From: Edaphosphingomonas laterariae
Lineage (GTDB): Bacteria; Pseudomonadota; Alphaproteobacteria; Sphingomonadales; Sphingomonadaceae
NCBI RefSeq assembly: GCF_900188165.1
Contig: NZ_FZOS01000004.1
Span: 160,598 to 224,597, forward strand
Direction: 5' to 3'
Length of the DNA stretch: 64,000 nt
This document shows positions 27,906-36,322 of this stretch, one piece after another. A program made the translations under genes and the position numbers. Each line of letters opens with the position of its first letter. Position 1 is the first letter of the stretch. Below the pieces are notes generated by a model. That model did not search any database. It was given only the letters and a program-made list of their open reading frames with translations, and was not told the origin of the DNA.

Positions 27906-28778
27906 TTATTCCCGCGCCAGCCAGCGCGCGAACAGCGTGTGGGCGATTGCATAAGGCGGCGGCGCGATGAACGGTGCGTCGGGGTCATTGGCCAGCGACG
28001 CGGCTACCTGATCGCGATCGACCCACATCGCATGTTCCAGTTCGTTGGTGTCGAGCGTCACGGCATCCGATTCCACCGTCGCGATGCAGGCCATCATCAG
28101 CGATGACGGGAAGGGCCAGGGCTGGCTGGCGACATAGCGGACGCCGGTGGCCCTCACCCCCGCTTCCTCGAACAGTTCGCGCGCCACCGCTTCCTCGATC
28201 GATTCGCCAACCTCGATGAACCCGGCCAGCGCCGAATAGCGCCCGGCGGGAAAGCGCGGTTGCCGGCCGATCAGCACCCGCCCCTGATATTCGGCCAGCA
28301 TGATGACGACGGGATCGGTCCGTGGAAAATGCTCCGTCGCGCAGGCCGTGCAGCGCCGGGCCCAGCCGGCCCGCATCACCGCCGTTTCCGCGCCACATGC
28401 GGCGCAGAAGCGATGGCGCGAATGCCAGTCGATCAGGCTGCGCGCCGCCGCATAGGTGCCCGCCTCCCCCGCCGGAAACCCGTCGAGCAGCCGCCAGATC
28501 AGATTGTGGTTGCTGCCTGCCGCCTGCCGTTCGAGCGCCACGAAGCGCGGAATATCGTCGATCAGGCCAAGCAGCGCGAGGTCCACGCCCGCCGGCGCCT
28601 CGGCGATCGGCGCCCAATCGAGCGCGCCGTCCGCCGTCGCCACCGGATCGAGCCCGTCCATCTTGAGATACAGAGCGCGCGGGTCCGCCCGCCTCGCCTC
28701 CAACATGCCGGGATGATCGCGCTCATTGTCGATCCGCTCGATCGGCGATCCCGTGAAACCCGGCGCAGTCGGCATCAT
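27906..28778 (-). CDS. nudC: NAD(+) diphosphatase NudC
   Basis: 290-residue Nudix hydrolase acting on NADH and NAD-capped RNA. The zinc ribbon is FCAACG and RRCTACATEHFPRTDPVVIM (two C-x2-C pairs), the Nudix box is GFIEVGESIEEAVARELFEEAG and the NudC-specific SQPWPFPSSLM follows it. The ATG at 28778 overlaps the mutY stop in an ATGA, so translation is coupled; an alternative ATG is at 28775. Ribosome site GAGGAGAGGGA. Confidence 0.94.
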   Translation of the reverse strand: MMPTAPGFTGSPIERIDNERDHPGMLEARRADPRALYLKMDGLDPVATADGALDWAPIAEAPAGVDLALLGLIDDIPRFVALERQAAGSNHNLIWRLLDGFPAGEAGTYAAARSLIDWHSRHRFCAACGAETAVMRAGWARRCTACATEHFPRTDPVVIMLAEYQGRVLIGRQPRFPAGRYSALAGFIEVGESIEEAVARELFEEAGVRATGVRYVASQPWPFPSSLMMACIATVESDAVTLDTNELEHAMWVDRDQVAASLANDPDAPFIAPPPYAIAHTLFARWLARE

Positions 28779-29827
28779 TCCCTCTCCTCTTTGCGGCTTT
28801 TCTGGGCGAGCGCCGCGGCCTTTGCAAACAGCGTCGGCAATCCCGCTTCTCCGATCCGCTCGACCGGCCACCATTCGCCGTCCGCGGCATCGCGCTCGCT
28901 TGTTCCCATCACGACGGCAAGGTCGAGCGCGAAATGGGTAAAGACATGGGCGACCTGCCCGATCGGCTGCCAATTCCCCGCCACCGGCGCATCCGCCAAG
29001 CCGGGATCGGCCTCGCTCCACGGGCCGCTCGGCAACGCCCGCATGCCGCCCAGCATGCCCTTGTCCGGCCGGCGGACGAGGAGAACATGGCCATCCACCT
29101 CCACCCAAAAAGCCGTGCCCCGGCGCAGCGGACGAGCCTTCTTCGCCGCCTTGACCGGCCATCGTTCGGGATCGCCGGCGCGGAACCCCGCGCAATGGCG
29201 GTTGACCGGGCACAGCGCGCAAACGGGTTTCCGGGGCGTGCAGATCGTGGCGCCAATATCCATCATCGCCTGCGCGAAATCGCCGGCGCGGTTGTCGGGG
29301 GTGATCGTGTCGCAGGCGGCGCGGATCGCCGGGCGCGATCCGGGCAGCGGCGCATCGATCGCGAACAGCCGGGCCACCACCCGTTCGACATTGGCATCGA
29401 CCACCACCGCGCGCCGGCCGAAGGCGATCGCCGCCACCGCCGCCGCCGTATAGTCGCCAATGCCGGGCAAGGCGCGCAACCCGGCCTCGTCGTCGGGAAA
29501 GCGCCCTCCGGCCGCTGTTACCGCGCGGGCGCAGGCCAGCAGGTTGCGTGCACGGGCATAATAGCCAAGCCCCGCCCAGGCAGCCATCACCTCGGCATCG
29601 TCGGCGGCAGCCAGATCGGCCACGGTGGGCCAGCGCGTCGTGAAGTCCGCGAAGTAACGGCCCACCGCCGCCACCGTCGTCTGCTGCAGCATCACTTCCG
29701 AAAGCCAGACACGATAGGGATCGGGCGGCGGCGCGCCCGGCATGGCGCGCCACGGCAGGCGCCGGGCCGAACGATCATACCATTCAAGGATTAGCGCGGG
29801 AATCGCGACGGCGCTGTCGACGGGCAT
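28775..29827 (-). CDS. mutY: A/G-specific adenine glycosylase MutY
   Basis: 350-residue DNA repair enzyme removing A opposite 8-oxoG. HhH-GPD core: WLSEVMLQQTTVAAV, the hairpin LPGIGDYTAAAVAAIAFG and catalytic Asp in VVVDANVERV; the [4Fe-4S] ligands C-x6-C-x2-C-x5-C are in CTPRKPVCALCPVNRHC; a Nudix-like C-terminal domain (HVLLVRRPDKGMLGGM) recognises 8-oxoG. The ATG at 29827 starts the conserved region. Divergent from dciA and coupled to nudC. Confidence 0.95.
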   Translation of the reverse strand: MPVDSAVAIPALILEWYDRSARRLPWRAMPGAPPPDPYRVWLSEVMLQQTTVAAVGRYFADFTTRWPTVADLAAADDAEVMAAWAGLGYYARARNLLACARAVTAAGGRFPDDEAGLRALPGIGDYTAAAVAAIAFGRRAVVVDANVERVVARLFAIDAPLPGSRPAIRAACDTITPDNRAGDFAQAMMDIGATICTPRKPVCALCPVNRHCAGFRAGDPERWPVKAAKKARPLRRGTAFWVEVDGHVLLVRRPDKGMLGGMRALPSGPWSEADPGLADAPVAGNWQPIGQVAHVFTHFALDLAVVMGTSERDAADGEWWPVERIGEAGLPTLFAKAAALAQKSRKEERE

Positions 29828-29853
29828 GGCCCCGCTATGGCATGGGAACCGCG

Positions 29854-30405
29854 ATGACGGAACGCAAGACCAGAGCCCCCAGCACGCGCCGCCCCCGCGC
29901 GGCCACGGCGGAAACGCCACGCCAGAACCGCGCCCGGCCGGTGGCCGAAATGGTGCCCGATGTCGGCCGCGCCTCGTTTCGCCGCTTCGGCTTCGTGCAA
30001 TCGGCCGTGGTCAGCCGCTGGGCCGAAATCGTCGGCCCGCGTTATGCCGGCGTCTCCGCGCCCGAATCGATCCGCTTTCCGAAGGGTGAACGTGCGCAGG
30101 GCGTGCTGACGCTCAGCGTCGAAGGCGCCCATGCCGCGATGATGCAGCATGTCGCACCGGAAATCGTCGAACGCGTCAACCGCTTCTTCGGCTATCCCGC
30201 CGTCGCCCGCATCGCCATCCGCCAGGGTGTTGCGGCCAAACCCGTGGCGCGCCGCGCGCCGCCTTCGATCAAGCCCGTGCCGGCTGATCTGGGCGAAAGC
30301 CTGCGCACCATCGCCGATCCTGAATTGCGCGCCGTGCTCGAATCGCTCGCCGGCGCGCTTGTTGCTACCAAGGGCCCGCCCACTTTCGACGATGGAAACA
30401 AGTGA
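29854..30405 (+). CDS. dciA: DUF721 protein, DciA-like helicase loader
   Basis: 183-residue protein of the DUF721/DciA family; DciA loads the replicative helicase DnaB in bacteria lacking DnaC. Basic disordered N-terminus, then VGRASFRRFGFVQSAVVSRWAEIVGPRYAGVSAPESIRFPK-type KH-like domain (W-x-x-I-V-G block) and LTLSVEGAHAAMMQHVAPEIVERVNRFFG. Start ATG 29854 with a moderate site; ATG 29842 is an alternative. Its TGA overlaps the start of the next DsbA-like gene (TGATG). Adjacent mutY is a conserved neighbour. Confidence 0.85.
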   Translation: MTERKTRAPSTRRPRAATAETPRQNRARPVAEMVPDVGRASFRRFGFVQSAVVSRWAEIVGPRYAGVSAPESIRFPKGERAQGVLTLSVEGAHAAMMQHVAPEIVERVNRFFGYPAVARIAIRQGVAAKPVARRAPPSIKPVPADLGESLRTIADPELRAVLESLAGALVATKGPPTFDDGNK

Positions 30406-31127
30406 TGCGCATGATTTCTGCCGCAATCGCCGTTCTGGCTGTCGCTACCGCAACCGCGCTTCCCGCCGCGCAGCCGGCCCCGAAAGCCGCGCCGAAGGCG
30501 GCCAATGCGCCGGCCTGGAATAACCGCGTCGTCGCCACGGCCGAAGGCGGCTGGCTGATCGGCAATCCGGCGGCGCCGGTGAAGCTGATCGAATATGCGT
30601 CCTACACCTGCCCGCATTGCGCCCATTTCGCGGCCGAAGGGCTGCCGATCGTGCGGCGCGACTATATCGCGACGGGCAAGGTCAGCCTCGAATTCCGCCA
30701 GTTCGCGCTCAACCCGATCGACCTGACCGAAGGCATGTTGGTACGGTGCACCGCCACACCCGGTGCGGCGGTCGCTATGGGCGAAAAACTGTTCGCCGAT
30801 CAGCAGAAGATCATGGCCAATGCGCCGGATCGTGCGGCGGCGGACAAGCTGAACGCCACGCCCGAAGCGCAGATCCATGTCGCGCTGGCGCAGATGATGC
30901 ATCTCGATGACTGGGCCATCGCCAACGGCCTGCCGGCCGCACGCGCCAACGCCTGCCTCGCCAATCTCAAGCTCCGCGATCAGATCGTCGCGATCCGGGG
31001 CAAGGCCGTCGAAACCTATAATATCCAGGGCACGCCGAGCTTCGTCATCAACGGCAAGGTGCTGGACCGTACGTTCGACTGGCAGGCGCTGGAACCCCAG
31101 CTCAAGGCCGCCGTCGCGGGCAAATAA
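30405..31127 (+). CDS. DsbA-family thioredoxin-fold protein (second copy)
   Basis: 240-residue periplasmic thioredoxin-fold protein with a signal peptide (MRMISAAIAVLAVATATALPAAQ) but no lipobox, unlike its paralog at 23172. Active site CPHC in YASYTCPHCAHF; cis-Pro loop NIQGTPSFVINGK; FALNPIDLTEG between. Translationally coupled to dciA. Conserved linkage of such genes with dciA and smc suggests an ancestral cluster that has been split here. Confidence 0.9.
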   Translation: MRMISAAIAVLAVATATALPAAQPAPKAAPKAANAPAWNNRVVATAEGGWLIGNPAAPVKLIEYASYTCPHCAHFAAEGLPIVRRDYIATGKVSLEFRQFALNPIDLTEGMLVRCTATPGAAVAMGEKLFADQQKIMANAPDRAAADKLNATPEAQIHVALAQMMHLDDWAIANGLPAARANACLANLKLRDQIVAIRGKAVETYNIQGTPSFVINGKVLDRTFDWQALEPQLKAAVAGK

Positions 31128-31134
31128 AGGCCCG

Positions 31135-32361
31135 TCAGACGATCATCTCCAGCGCGGGCGGGTGGCCGAGAAAGGCTTGCGGGCTGGCGCTTGCCCCATA
31201 GGCTCCGGCCATGAACACGGCGATCACGTCCCCCACCTCGGCGCGGGGCAGCGCCACCTTGTCCGCCAGCCGGTCCAGCGGCGTGCACAGGCAGCCGACC
31301 ACGCTCGCCGTCTCGTCCGCCGCCTGGCCGAAACGCGTGGCCACCGCGACCGGATAGTTGCGCCGCACCACCGTGCCGAAATTGCCCGATGCCGCCAGTT
31401 GGTGATGCAGCCCCCCGTCCGTCACCAGAAACAGCTCGCCATGGCTTTCCTTCCGGTCGACGATCCGCGTCAGATAGACCCCCGCCTCGCCCACCAGCCA
31501 GCGCCCCAGTTCGACCGCGAAGCCGCTGCCGGCGATCGAAGGCGCGCGCGCCGCGATCGCCTCCGCCAGCGCCGCGCCGATGCGTTCCACGTCGAGCGGC
31601 AGTTCGCCGGGGAAATAGGGAATGCCCAGCCCCCCGCCGAGATTGACGAGCGGCGGCGTTGCCCCCACCGCGTCGGCCAGCCGCCCGGCCAGCGCCACCG
31701 TCGCCGCCTGCGCCTCGATGATCGCGTCGGCATCCAGCGCCTGCGATCCGGCGAAGATGTGGAAACCCCGCCACTCCGCCCCGGCGGCAATCATGTCGCG
31801 ACATAGCGGCACCACCTGATCCTCATCGATGCCGAAGGGCTTGGCGCCGCCGCCCATCCGCATGCCCGATCCCCGGATTTCGAAATTCGGGTTCACCCGC
31901 ACGGCAAGCCGTGGTCGCACGCCCAGCCGCGCCCCGATACCGAGCGCGCGAACGCCCTCCGCCAGCGATTCGAGATTGATCGTCACGCCCGCCGCGATCG
32001 CGGCCTCCAGCTCGCGGTCGCGCTTGCCCGGCCCGGCGAAGGAAATGTCGTCGGCGGCCATGCCGCTCGCCAATGCGACCCGCATCTCGCCTGCGGATGC
32101 CACGTCAATGCCGCCGACCATTCCGGCAAAGGCGGCTACGACGCCGGGGTGCGGGTTGGCCTTCATGGCATAATGGATCGCCACGTCCGGCGGCAGCGCC
32201 GCGCGCAGCCGCGCCACGCGTGCCGCCATGATCGCCCGGTCATAGACGAACAAAGGCGTATCCCCCGCCTCACCGATCAGATCGTCAACGGTGCGCCCGC
32301 CGATCAGCAATTCGCCGTCGCGCGCCACATAATCGGCCGGAATCGTCCCCATCGGCTTCAT
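31135..32361 (-). CDS. PLP-dependent decarboxylase, exosortase A system-associated type
   Basis: 408-residue fold-III PLP enzyme related to diaminopimelate/ornithine decarboxylases. PLP Lys in IHYAMKANPHPGVV; the glycine loop NLGGGLGIPYFPGELPLDVE; Cys of the partner active site in VVGCLCTPLDRLA; AGAYGASASPQAFLGHPP near the end. The divergence from LysA and the adjacent AMP-ligase identify it as the exosortase-A-associated family (TIGR03099-like, by recollection of that family). Its 5' end overlaps the ligase stop by 4 bp (ATGA). Amino acid substrate unknown. Confidence 0.86.
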   Translation of the reverse strand: MKPMGTIPADYVARDGELLIGGRTVDDLIGEAGDTPLFVYDRAIMAARVARLRAALPPDVAIHYAMKANPHPGVVAAFAGMVGGIDVASAGEMRVALASGMAADDISFAGPGKRDRELEAAIAAGVTINLESLAEGVRALGIGARLGVRPRLAVRVNPNFEIRGSGMRMGGGAKPFGIDEDQVVPLCRDMIAAGAEWRGFHIFAGSQALDADAIIEAQAATVALAGRLADAVGATPPLVNLGGGLGIPYFPGELPLDVERIGAALAEAIAARAPSIAGSGFAVELGRWLVGEAGVYLTRIVDRKESHGELFLVTDGGLHHQLAASGNFGTVVRRNYPVAVATRFGQAADETASVVGCLCTPLDRLADKVALPRAEVGDVIAVFMAGAYGASASPQAFLGHPPALEMIV

Positions 32362-33884
32362 GACGTCAACTCCGCCTTCAATCCCGCCCGGTCGACCTTG
32401 CCATTGGCGTTGCGCGGCAGATCCGCCCGCCAGCGTATCTCGCGCGGTTGCATGAAATTCGGCAAATCGCGCTTCAGGCCGTCGCGCAAGGCCCCCTCGC
32501 CGGCCGGATCGCCACGCACGACCAGCAGGATCGCCTCGCCCAGCCGGTCGTCGGGCACGCCGATCGCCACCGCCTCGGCCGCGGCGCCGGTGGCGACAGC
32601 GGCTTCCTCCACCTCGGTCGGGCTAACGCGATTGCCCGATGTCTTGATCATCTCGTCGTCGCGCCCCACGAAGCGCAGCAGCCCGTCCGCGTCCATCACG
32701 GCGGTATCGCCCGACCACACGGCCATTCCGCCATATTTCGAAAAGACCGGTGCCGGGCGAAAGCGCAGCGCCGTCCGCTCGGCATCCTGCCAATAGCCCT
32801 GCGCCACAAGCGGCCCGGCGTGGACCAGCTCGCCCGGCTCACCCGTTGCCGCCAGGCCGCCGTCGGGGCGCACCAGCATCACCTCGGCAAAGGGAATCGC
32901 ACCGCCGATCGAATCCGGGTGGGTGTCGATCAATGCGGGATCGAGATAGGTGGAACGGAAGGCCTCGGTCAGCCCGTACATCGAATAGAGGTCGGCCGCC
33001 GGAAACAGCTGGCGCAGGCGGTGGACCAGCGGCACCGGCAGCCGCCCGCCCGAATTGGTGATCCGGCGCAGGCGCCCCGCCGTCGCCTCCGGCCAGTCCG
33101 CCTCGGCCAATTGCACCCACAAGGGCGGCACGCCGGCCAGCGTGGTGATCTCATGCTTGTCGACCGCGCGGATCACGTCGCGCGCGGTCAGATAGTCGAG
33201 CGGATAGACACAGGCCCCGGCCGCCCAGCTCGAAAGCAGCTGGTTCTGCCCGTAATCGAAGCTGAACGGCAGCACGGCGAGCGTCCGGTCATCCGCTGTC
33301 AGACGCAGATAATGTGCGACACTGACCGCGCCGAGCCACAGGTTCGCATGGCTCAGCATCACGCCCTTGGGCCGCCCGGTCGAACCCGATGTATAGAGGA
33401 TCGCGGCCAGCGCATCGGGATCGGCGGCCGAAGCCGGCAGCCCGTCCTGCGCCGCCAGGCTGGCCGCGCCGGCCTCGTCCTCGATCAGCAGAGCGCAATC
33501 CGCCGGGCGATCGCCCGCCTCCAGCGTGCCCGAACGGCCTGCTCCCGCGATCAGCAGCGATGCGCCGCTATCCTGCAGGATATGGGCCACCTGCCCGCGC
33601 TTCAGCAGCGGATTGATCGGCACATGCACCAGCTCGGCGCGCGCGCAGGCCAGCGGCAGCAGGCTCGCCAGCCGGGTCTTGGCCAGCCAGGATGCGACGC
33701 GGGCGCCCTTGGCCAGCCCCCGCCCATCCAGCGCGCGGGCGAGCGCGCCGACCGCGCGGTCGAGCCCGGTAAAGCTCAGTGCGCCTGCCCGGTCGACCAG
33801 CGCCAGCGCATCAGGGGCGCCCATGGCGGCCAGATGGTCCAGCGGCCTCGGGGTGGCATCGGGCGCGGCGCTTTGGTCAGTCAT
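32358..33884 (-). CDS. Acyl-CoA ligase (AMP-forming), exosortase A system-associated type
   Basis: 508-residue ANL-superfamily adenylating enzyme. AMP-binding P-loop ILYTSGSTGRPKGVMLSH, ITNSGGRLPVPL, YSMYGLTEAFRSTYLDP, the hinge VFVGRDDEMIKTSGNRVSPTEVEE and catalytic Lys in LPRNANGKVDRAGL. Substrate side suggests a carboxylic or amino acid to be loaded on a carrier. An ACP gene starts 142 bp away divergently, and the PLP decarboxylase overlaps downstream; the trio fits the exosortase-A-associated gene set (TIGR03098-like). Confidence 0.86.
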   Translation of the reverse strand: MTDQSAAPDATPRPLDHLAAMGAPDALALVDRAGALSFTGLDRAVGALARALDGRGLAKGARVASWLAKTRLASLLPLACARAELVHVPINPLLKRGQVAHILQDSGASLLIAGAGRSGTLEAGDRPADCALLIEDEAGAASLAAQDGLPASAADPDALAAILYTSGSTGRPKGVMLSHANLWLGAVSVAHYLRLTADDRTLAVLPFSFDYGQNQLLSSWAAGACVYPLDYLTARDVIRAVDKHEITTLAGVPPLWVQLAEADWPEATAGRLRRITNSGGRLPVPLVHRLRQLFPAADLYSMYGLTEAFRSTYLDPALIDTHPDSIGGAIPFAEVMLVRPDGGLAATGEPGELVHAGPLVAQGYWQDAERTALRFRPAPVFSKYGGMAVWSGDTAVMDADGLLRFVGRDDEMIKTSGNRVSPTEVEEAAVATGAAAEAVAIGVPDDRLGEAILLVVRGDPAGEGALRDGLKRDLPNFMQPREIRWRADLPRNANGKVDRAGLKAELTS

Positions 33885-34026
33885 CGGCCTGTCGGCTTCC
33901 CTTGTCCTCGTCTGGACGGGTGGCGATAGCGCGGGCCGGGCGCGGGGGGAAGCCGGCCGGCTTGTCGCGAGCCCCGCAAGCGGCTAGGCGGGCCGCGTTC
34001 GGGTCTGCCGGAGAATGAGGACGAAG

Positions 34027-34296
34027 ATGGCTGGCGATACCACCGATGTCGAGGCGGCCGTCCGCGCGGTGCTGGGCGATGTGCTCGGGCTGGGTGCGGA
34101 ACGCACCGCCGCGCTCGAAACATCGACACCCCTGTTCGGCGCGCTGCCCGAACTCGATTCGATGGCCGTGGCCGGCTTGCTCACCGAACTCGAAGACCGT
34201 CTCGGCATCATCATCGACGATGATGAGGTGGACGGCGAGCTGCTCGAAAGCTTCGGCAACCTCGTCGCCTTCGCCCGGTCCAAGCTGGCGCGGTAA
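34027..34296 (+). CDS. Acyl carrier protein
   Basis: 89-residue carrier protein, clearly not the fatty-acid AcpP. The phosphopantetheine Ser is in ELDSMAVAGLLTELEDRLGI (DSM in place of DSL). Acidic C-terminal helix region IIDDDEVDGELLESFGNLVAF. ATG 34027 preferred for its GAGG spacing; ATG 34015 adds four residues. It lies divergent to the AMP ligase, whose product it may carry, and it could also supply the FeeM-type enzyme at 25 kb, since FeeM enzymes use acyl-ACP (inference). Confidence 0.85.
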   Translation: MAGDTTDVEAAVRAVLGDVLGLGAERTAALETSTPLFGALPELDSMAVAGLLTELEDRLGIIIDDDEVDGELLESFGNLVAFARSKLAR

Positions 34297-34307
34297 GCCG
34301 CCCTGCG

Positions 34308-34337
34308 CCGTCATCCCGGCTGGCGCCAGGATGACGG
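34308..34337. repeat. CGTCATCC-type palindromic repeat between ACP and trxB
   Basis: CCGTCATCC / GGATGACGG (9-base arms) with a 3-bp inner stem (GGC/GCC). It lies at a convergent gene junction, like the copy at 27857. Probably a transcript end. Confidence 0.6.
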
Positions 34338-34344
34338 GTGACGG

Positions 34345-35319
34345 TTAGGCCGCCACCGTCTCGCGCTTCTTCTCGAAATCGGCTTCCGCCAGGAAACGCT
34401 CGGCATCGAGCGCGGCCATGCAGCCCGTGCCCGCCGCCGTCACGGCCTGGCGATAGACCTTGTCCATCACGTCGCCGCAGGCGAACACGCCCGGCACGCT
34501 GGTGCGGGTGCTGCCGGTTTCCACCGCGATATAGCCGTCCTCGTCCAGCTTCAGATGCCCCTGGAACAATGCTGTCGCCGGGGCATGGCCGATCGCGACG
34601 AAGCCGCCCTCGGTCTCGTGGCGGCTCTTTTCACCCGTTACGGTGTCGATCAGGTCGATTGCGACCAGGCCAGCGGTGCCGCCGCCATCGACGAAGCTGT
34701 CGACCTTCTGGTTCCACAGGACCTTGATGTTCGGATGCGCGAACAGCCGCTCCTGCAGGATCTTTTCCGCGCGCAGCGAATCGCGGCGATGGATCAGCGT
34801 CACGTCATCGCTGTGGTTGGTCAGGTACAGCGCCTCCTCAACGGCGGTATTGCCGCCGCCGATCACCGTCACCTTCTTGCCGCGATAGAAGAAGCCATCG
34901 CAGGTCGCGCAGGCCGAAACACCCTTGCCGCCCAGTTCCTGTTCGCCCGGCACGCCCAGCCACTTGGCCTGCGCACCCGTGGCGATCACCAGCACATCGC
35001 CATAATAAACCGTGCCGCCATCGCCGACGAGGCGGAAGGGGCGCTGCGTCAGATCGACCTCGACGATCGTGTCCCACATCATCTGCGCGCCGACATGTTC
35101 GGCCTGCTTGGTCATCTGCTCCATCAGCCACGGGCCCTGAATGACGTCCGCGAAGCCGGGATAATTTTCCACGTCGGTGGTGATCGTCAGCTGGCCGCCG
35201 GGCTGCAGCCCCTGCACCACGATCGGCGCCATGCCGGCCCGCGCGCCATAGATCGCGGCGGACAGGCCCGCCGGGCCGGAGCCGAGGATGAGCATGCGGG
35301 TCGAATGGGTGGCGGTCAT
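34345..35319 (-). CDS. trxB: Thioredoxin-disulfide reductase
   Basis: 324-residue flavoprotein that reduces thioredoxin with NADPH. FAD motif LILGSGPAGLSAAIYGARAG, redox-active disulfide CATCDGFFYRGK, NADPH motif VIGGGNTAVEEALYL with HRRDSLRAEKI, and the C-terminal FAD segment VFACGDVMDKVYRQAVTAAGTG. The ATG at 35319 is chosen; an upstream in-frame extension to 35421 is not conserved-like. Confidence 0.96.
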   Translation of the reverse strand: MTATHSTRMLILGSGPAGLSAAIYGARAGMAPIVVQGLQPGGQLTITTDVENYPGFADVIQGPWLMEQMTKQAEHVGAQMMWDTIVEVDLTQRPFRLVGDGGTVYYGDVLVIATGAQAKWLGVPGEQELGGKGVSACATCDGFFYRGKKVTVIGGGNTAVEEALYLTNHSDDVTLIHRRDSLRAEKILQERLFAHPNIKVLWNQKVDSFVDGGGTAGLVAIDLIDTVTGEKSRHETEGGFVAIGHAPATALFQGHLKLDEDGYIAVETGSTRTSVPGVFACGDVMDKVYRQAVTAAGTGCMAALDAERFLAEADFEKKRETVAA

Positions 35320-35479
35320 GGCTGGCCTTTGCTGTGAAATGTCTTGGGCTGGGAGATAGGACGTCGCCCCCCTGCCCTGCAAGGAAGGGAAATCTGCTGG
35401 CGCGGAAAGCTTGGGATGCACAACCCCGTCATCCCGATCGGGGACCGCGGCTTGCCATGTGCTGAAAAGGGAGGAAGCG

Positions 35480-35554
35480 TGGTGGGCGCGACAGGGATTG
35501 AACCTGTGACCCCACCCGTGTGAAGGGTGTGCTCTACCGCTGAGCTACGCGCCC
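35480..35554 (-). tRNA. tRNA-Val (CAC)
   Basis: 75 nt including an encoded CCA. Acceptor stem GGGCGCG/CGCGCCC with discriminator A; D-arm AGCTCAGCGGTAGAGC; anticodon stem CACCC/GGGTG with the loop TTCACAC, giving anticodon CAC (Val, GUG); T-arm ACAGG-TTCAATC-CCTGT. A tRNA-Val beside HU and lon is a usual alphaproteobacterial arrangement. Confidence 0.95.
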
Positions 35555-35734
35555 ACGCTTCGCTTGAAACCGCTGCCGAGGCCGGCGGCGGGAAGCTGAA
35601 ATCCGGGCCGGCGAACCGGCCGATCGGCTTCGTGGAGGGGCGCTTAAGCGACGCCCGCAGACTTGTCCAGCCCGAAGCGACGATGTTTTGGCGGATCGTT
35701 CGTTTTCCTGGGGGTAATCCGATCCACCGGGTAA

Positions 35735-35769
35735 CGCCGGCCAGGCCCGCCCCCCGGGCCCGGCCGGCG
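35735..35769 (-). terminator. Strong GC hairpin downstream of HU gene
   Basis: CGCCGGCC-A-GGCCCG / CGGGCC-C-GGCCGGCG: 8 plus 6 paired bases with one A-C mismatch and a short C loop, 6 bp beyond the HU stop codon. No T-run on the minus strand. Confidence 0.5.
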
Positions 35770-35775
35770 AATAGC

Positions 35776-36048
35776 TTAGTTGACGGCGTCCTTCAGGCCC
35801 TTGCCCGCCTTGAACTTGGGCTGGCTCGACGCCTTGATCTTCATCGGCTCACCCGTACGCGGGTTGCGGCCGGTCGAAGCCTTGCGCTTGGAAACCGAAA
35901 AGGTGCCGAAGCCGACAAGACGAACTTCATCGCCCTTTTTCAGCGCGTTACCGATCGTATCAAAAACGCCTTCCACGGCCTTACCGGCGTCATTCTTGCT
36001 TAGGCCCGTCGCTTCAGCAACCGAAGCGATCAGTTCTTGCTTATTCAT
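35776..36048 (-). CDS. hup: HU family DNA-binding protein
   Basis: 90-residue nucleoid protein. MNKQELIASVAEATGLSKNDA at the N-terminus, the HU signature GFGTFSVSKRKASTGRNPRTGEPM (beta-arm with the Arg-Asn-Pro tip), and FKAGKGLKDAVN at the end. The ATG at 36048 is the standard start of HU. Downstream of lon on the same strand, separated by a terminator. Confidence 0.97.
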   Translation of the reverse strand: MNKQELIASVAEATGLSKNDAGKAVEGVFDTIGNALKKGDEVRLVGFGTFSVSKRKASTGRNPRTGEPMKIKASSQPKFKAGKGLKDAVN

Positions 36049-36248
36049 GCCTGCGGAACCCCCTTGATAAGATGCGATTATCTTGAGTCGCGGCCAAGGC
36101 CGGGCGCGCATCTAAGAACAGCGGCCATGGGGCTGTCAAAAGGAAAAGTGGGCTTAAATCGCGGGTTTCGGGGCATTCGTCCCGTTTCGGACCTATATCG
36201 ATCACCCAATCCGCCTGTGGCGCTTCCGTTCATCCGGCCACCGCAACG

Positions 36249-36283
36249 AAAAAGGGCGGCCCCGATCTGGATCGGAACCGCCC
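36249..36283 (-). terminator. Intrinsic terminator of lon
   Basis: On the minus strand GGGCGG-TT-CCGATC / GATCGG-GG-CCGCCC with a 2-base loop and a 2x2 internal mismatch, directly followed by TTTTT. It lies 39 bp beyond the lon stop. Confidence 0.8.
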
Positions 36284-36322
36284 CGGCCGGTCATTTTCCG
36301 GCAAGCCCAAGCAATGGCCGAA

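Noticed and set aside
27906..29753. A 615-codon open frame covering nudC and part of mutY
   Set aside because: Its N-terminal half is the out-of-frame shadow of mutY; the real nudC starts at 28778 inside it.
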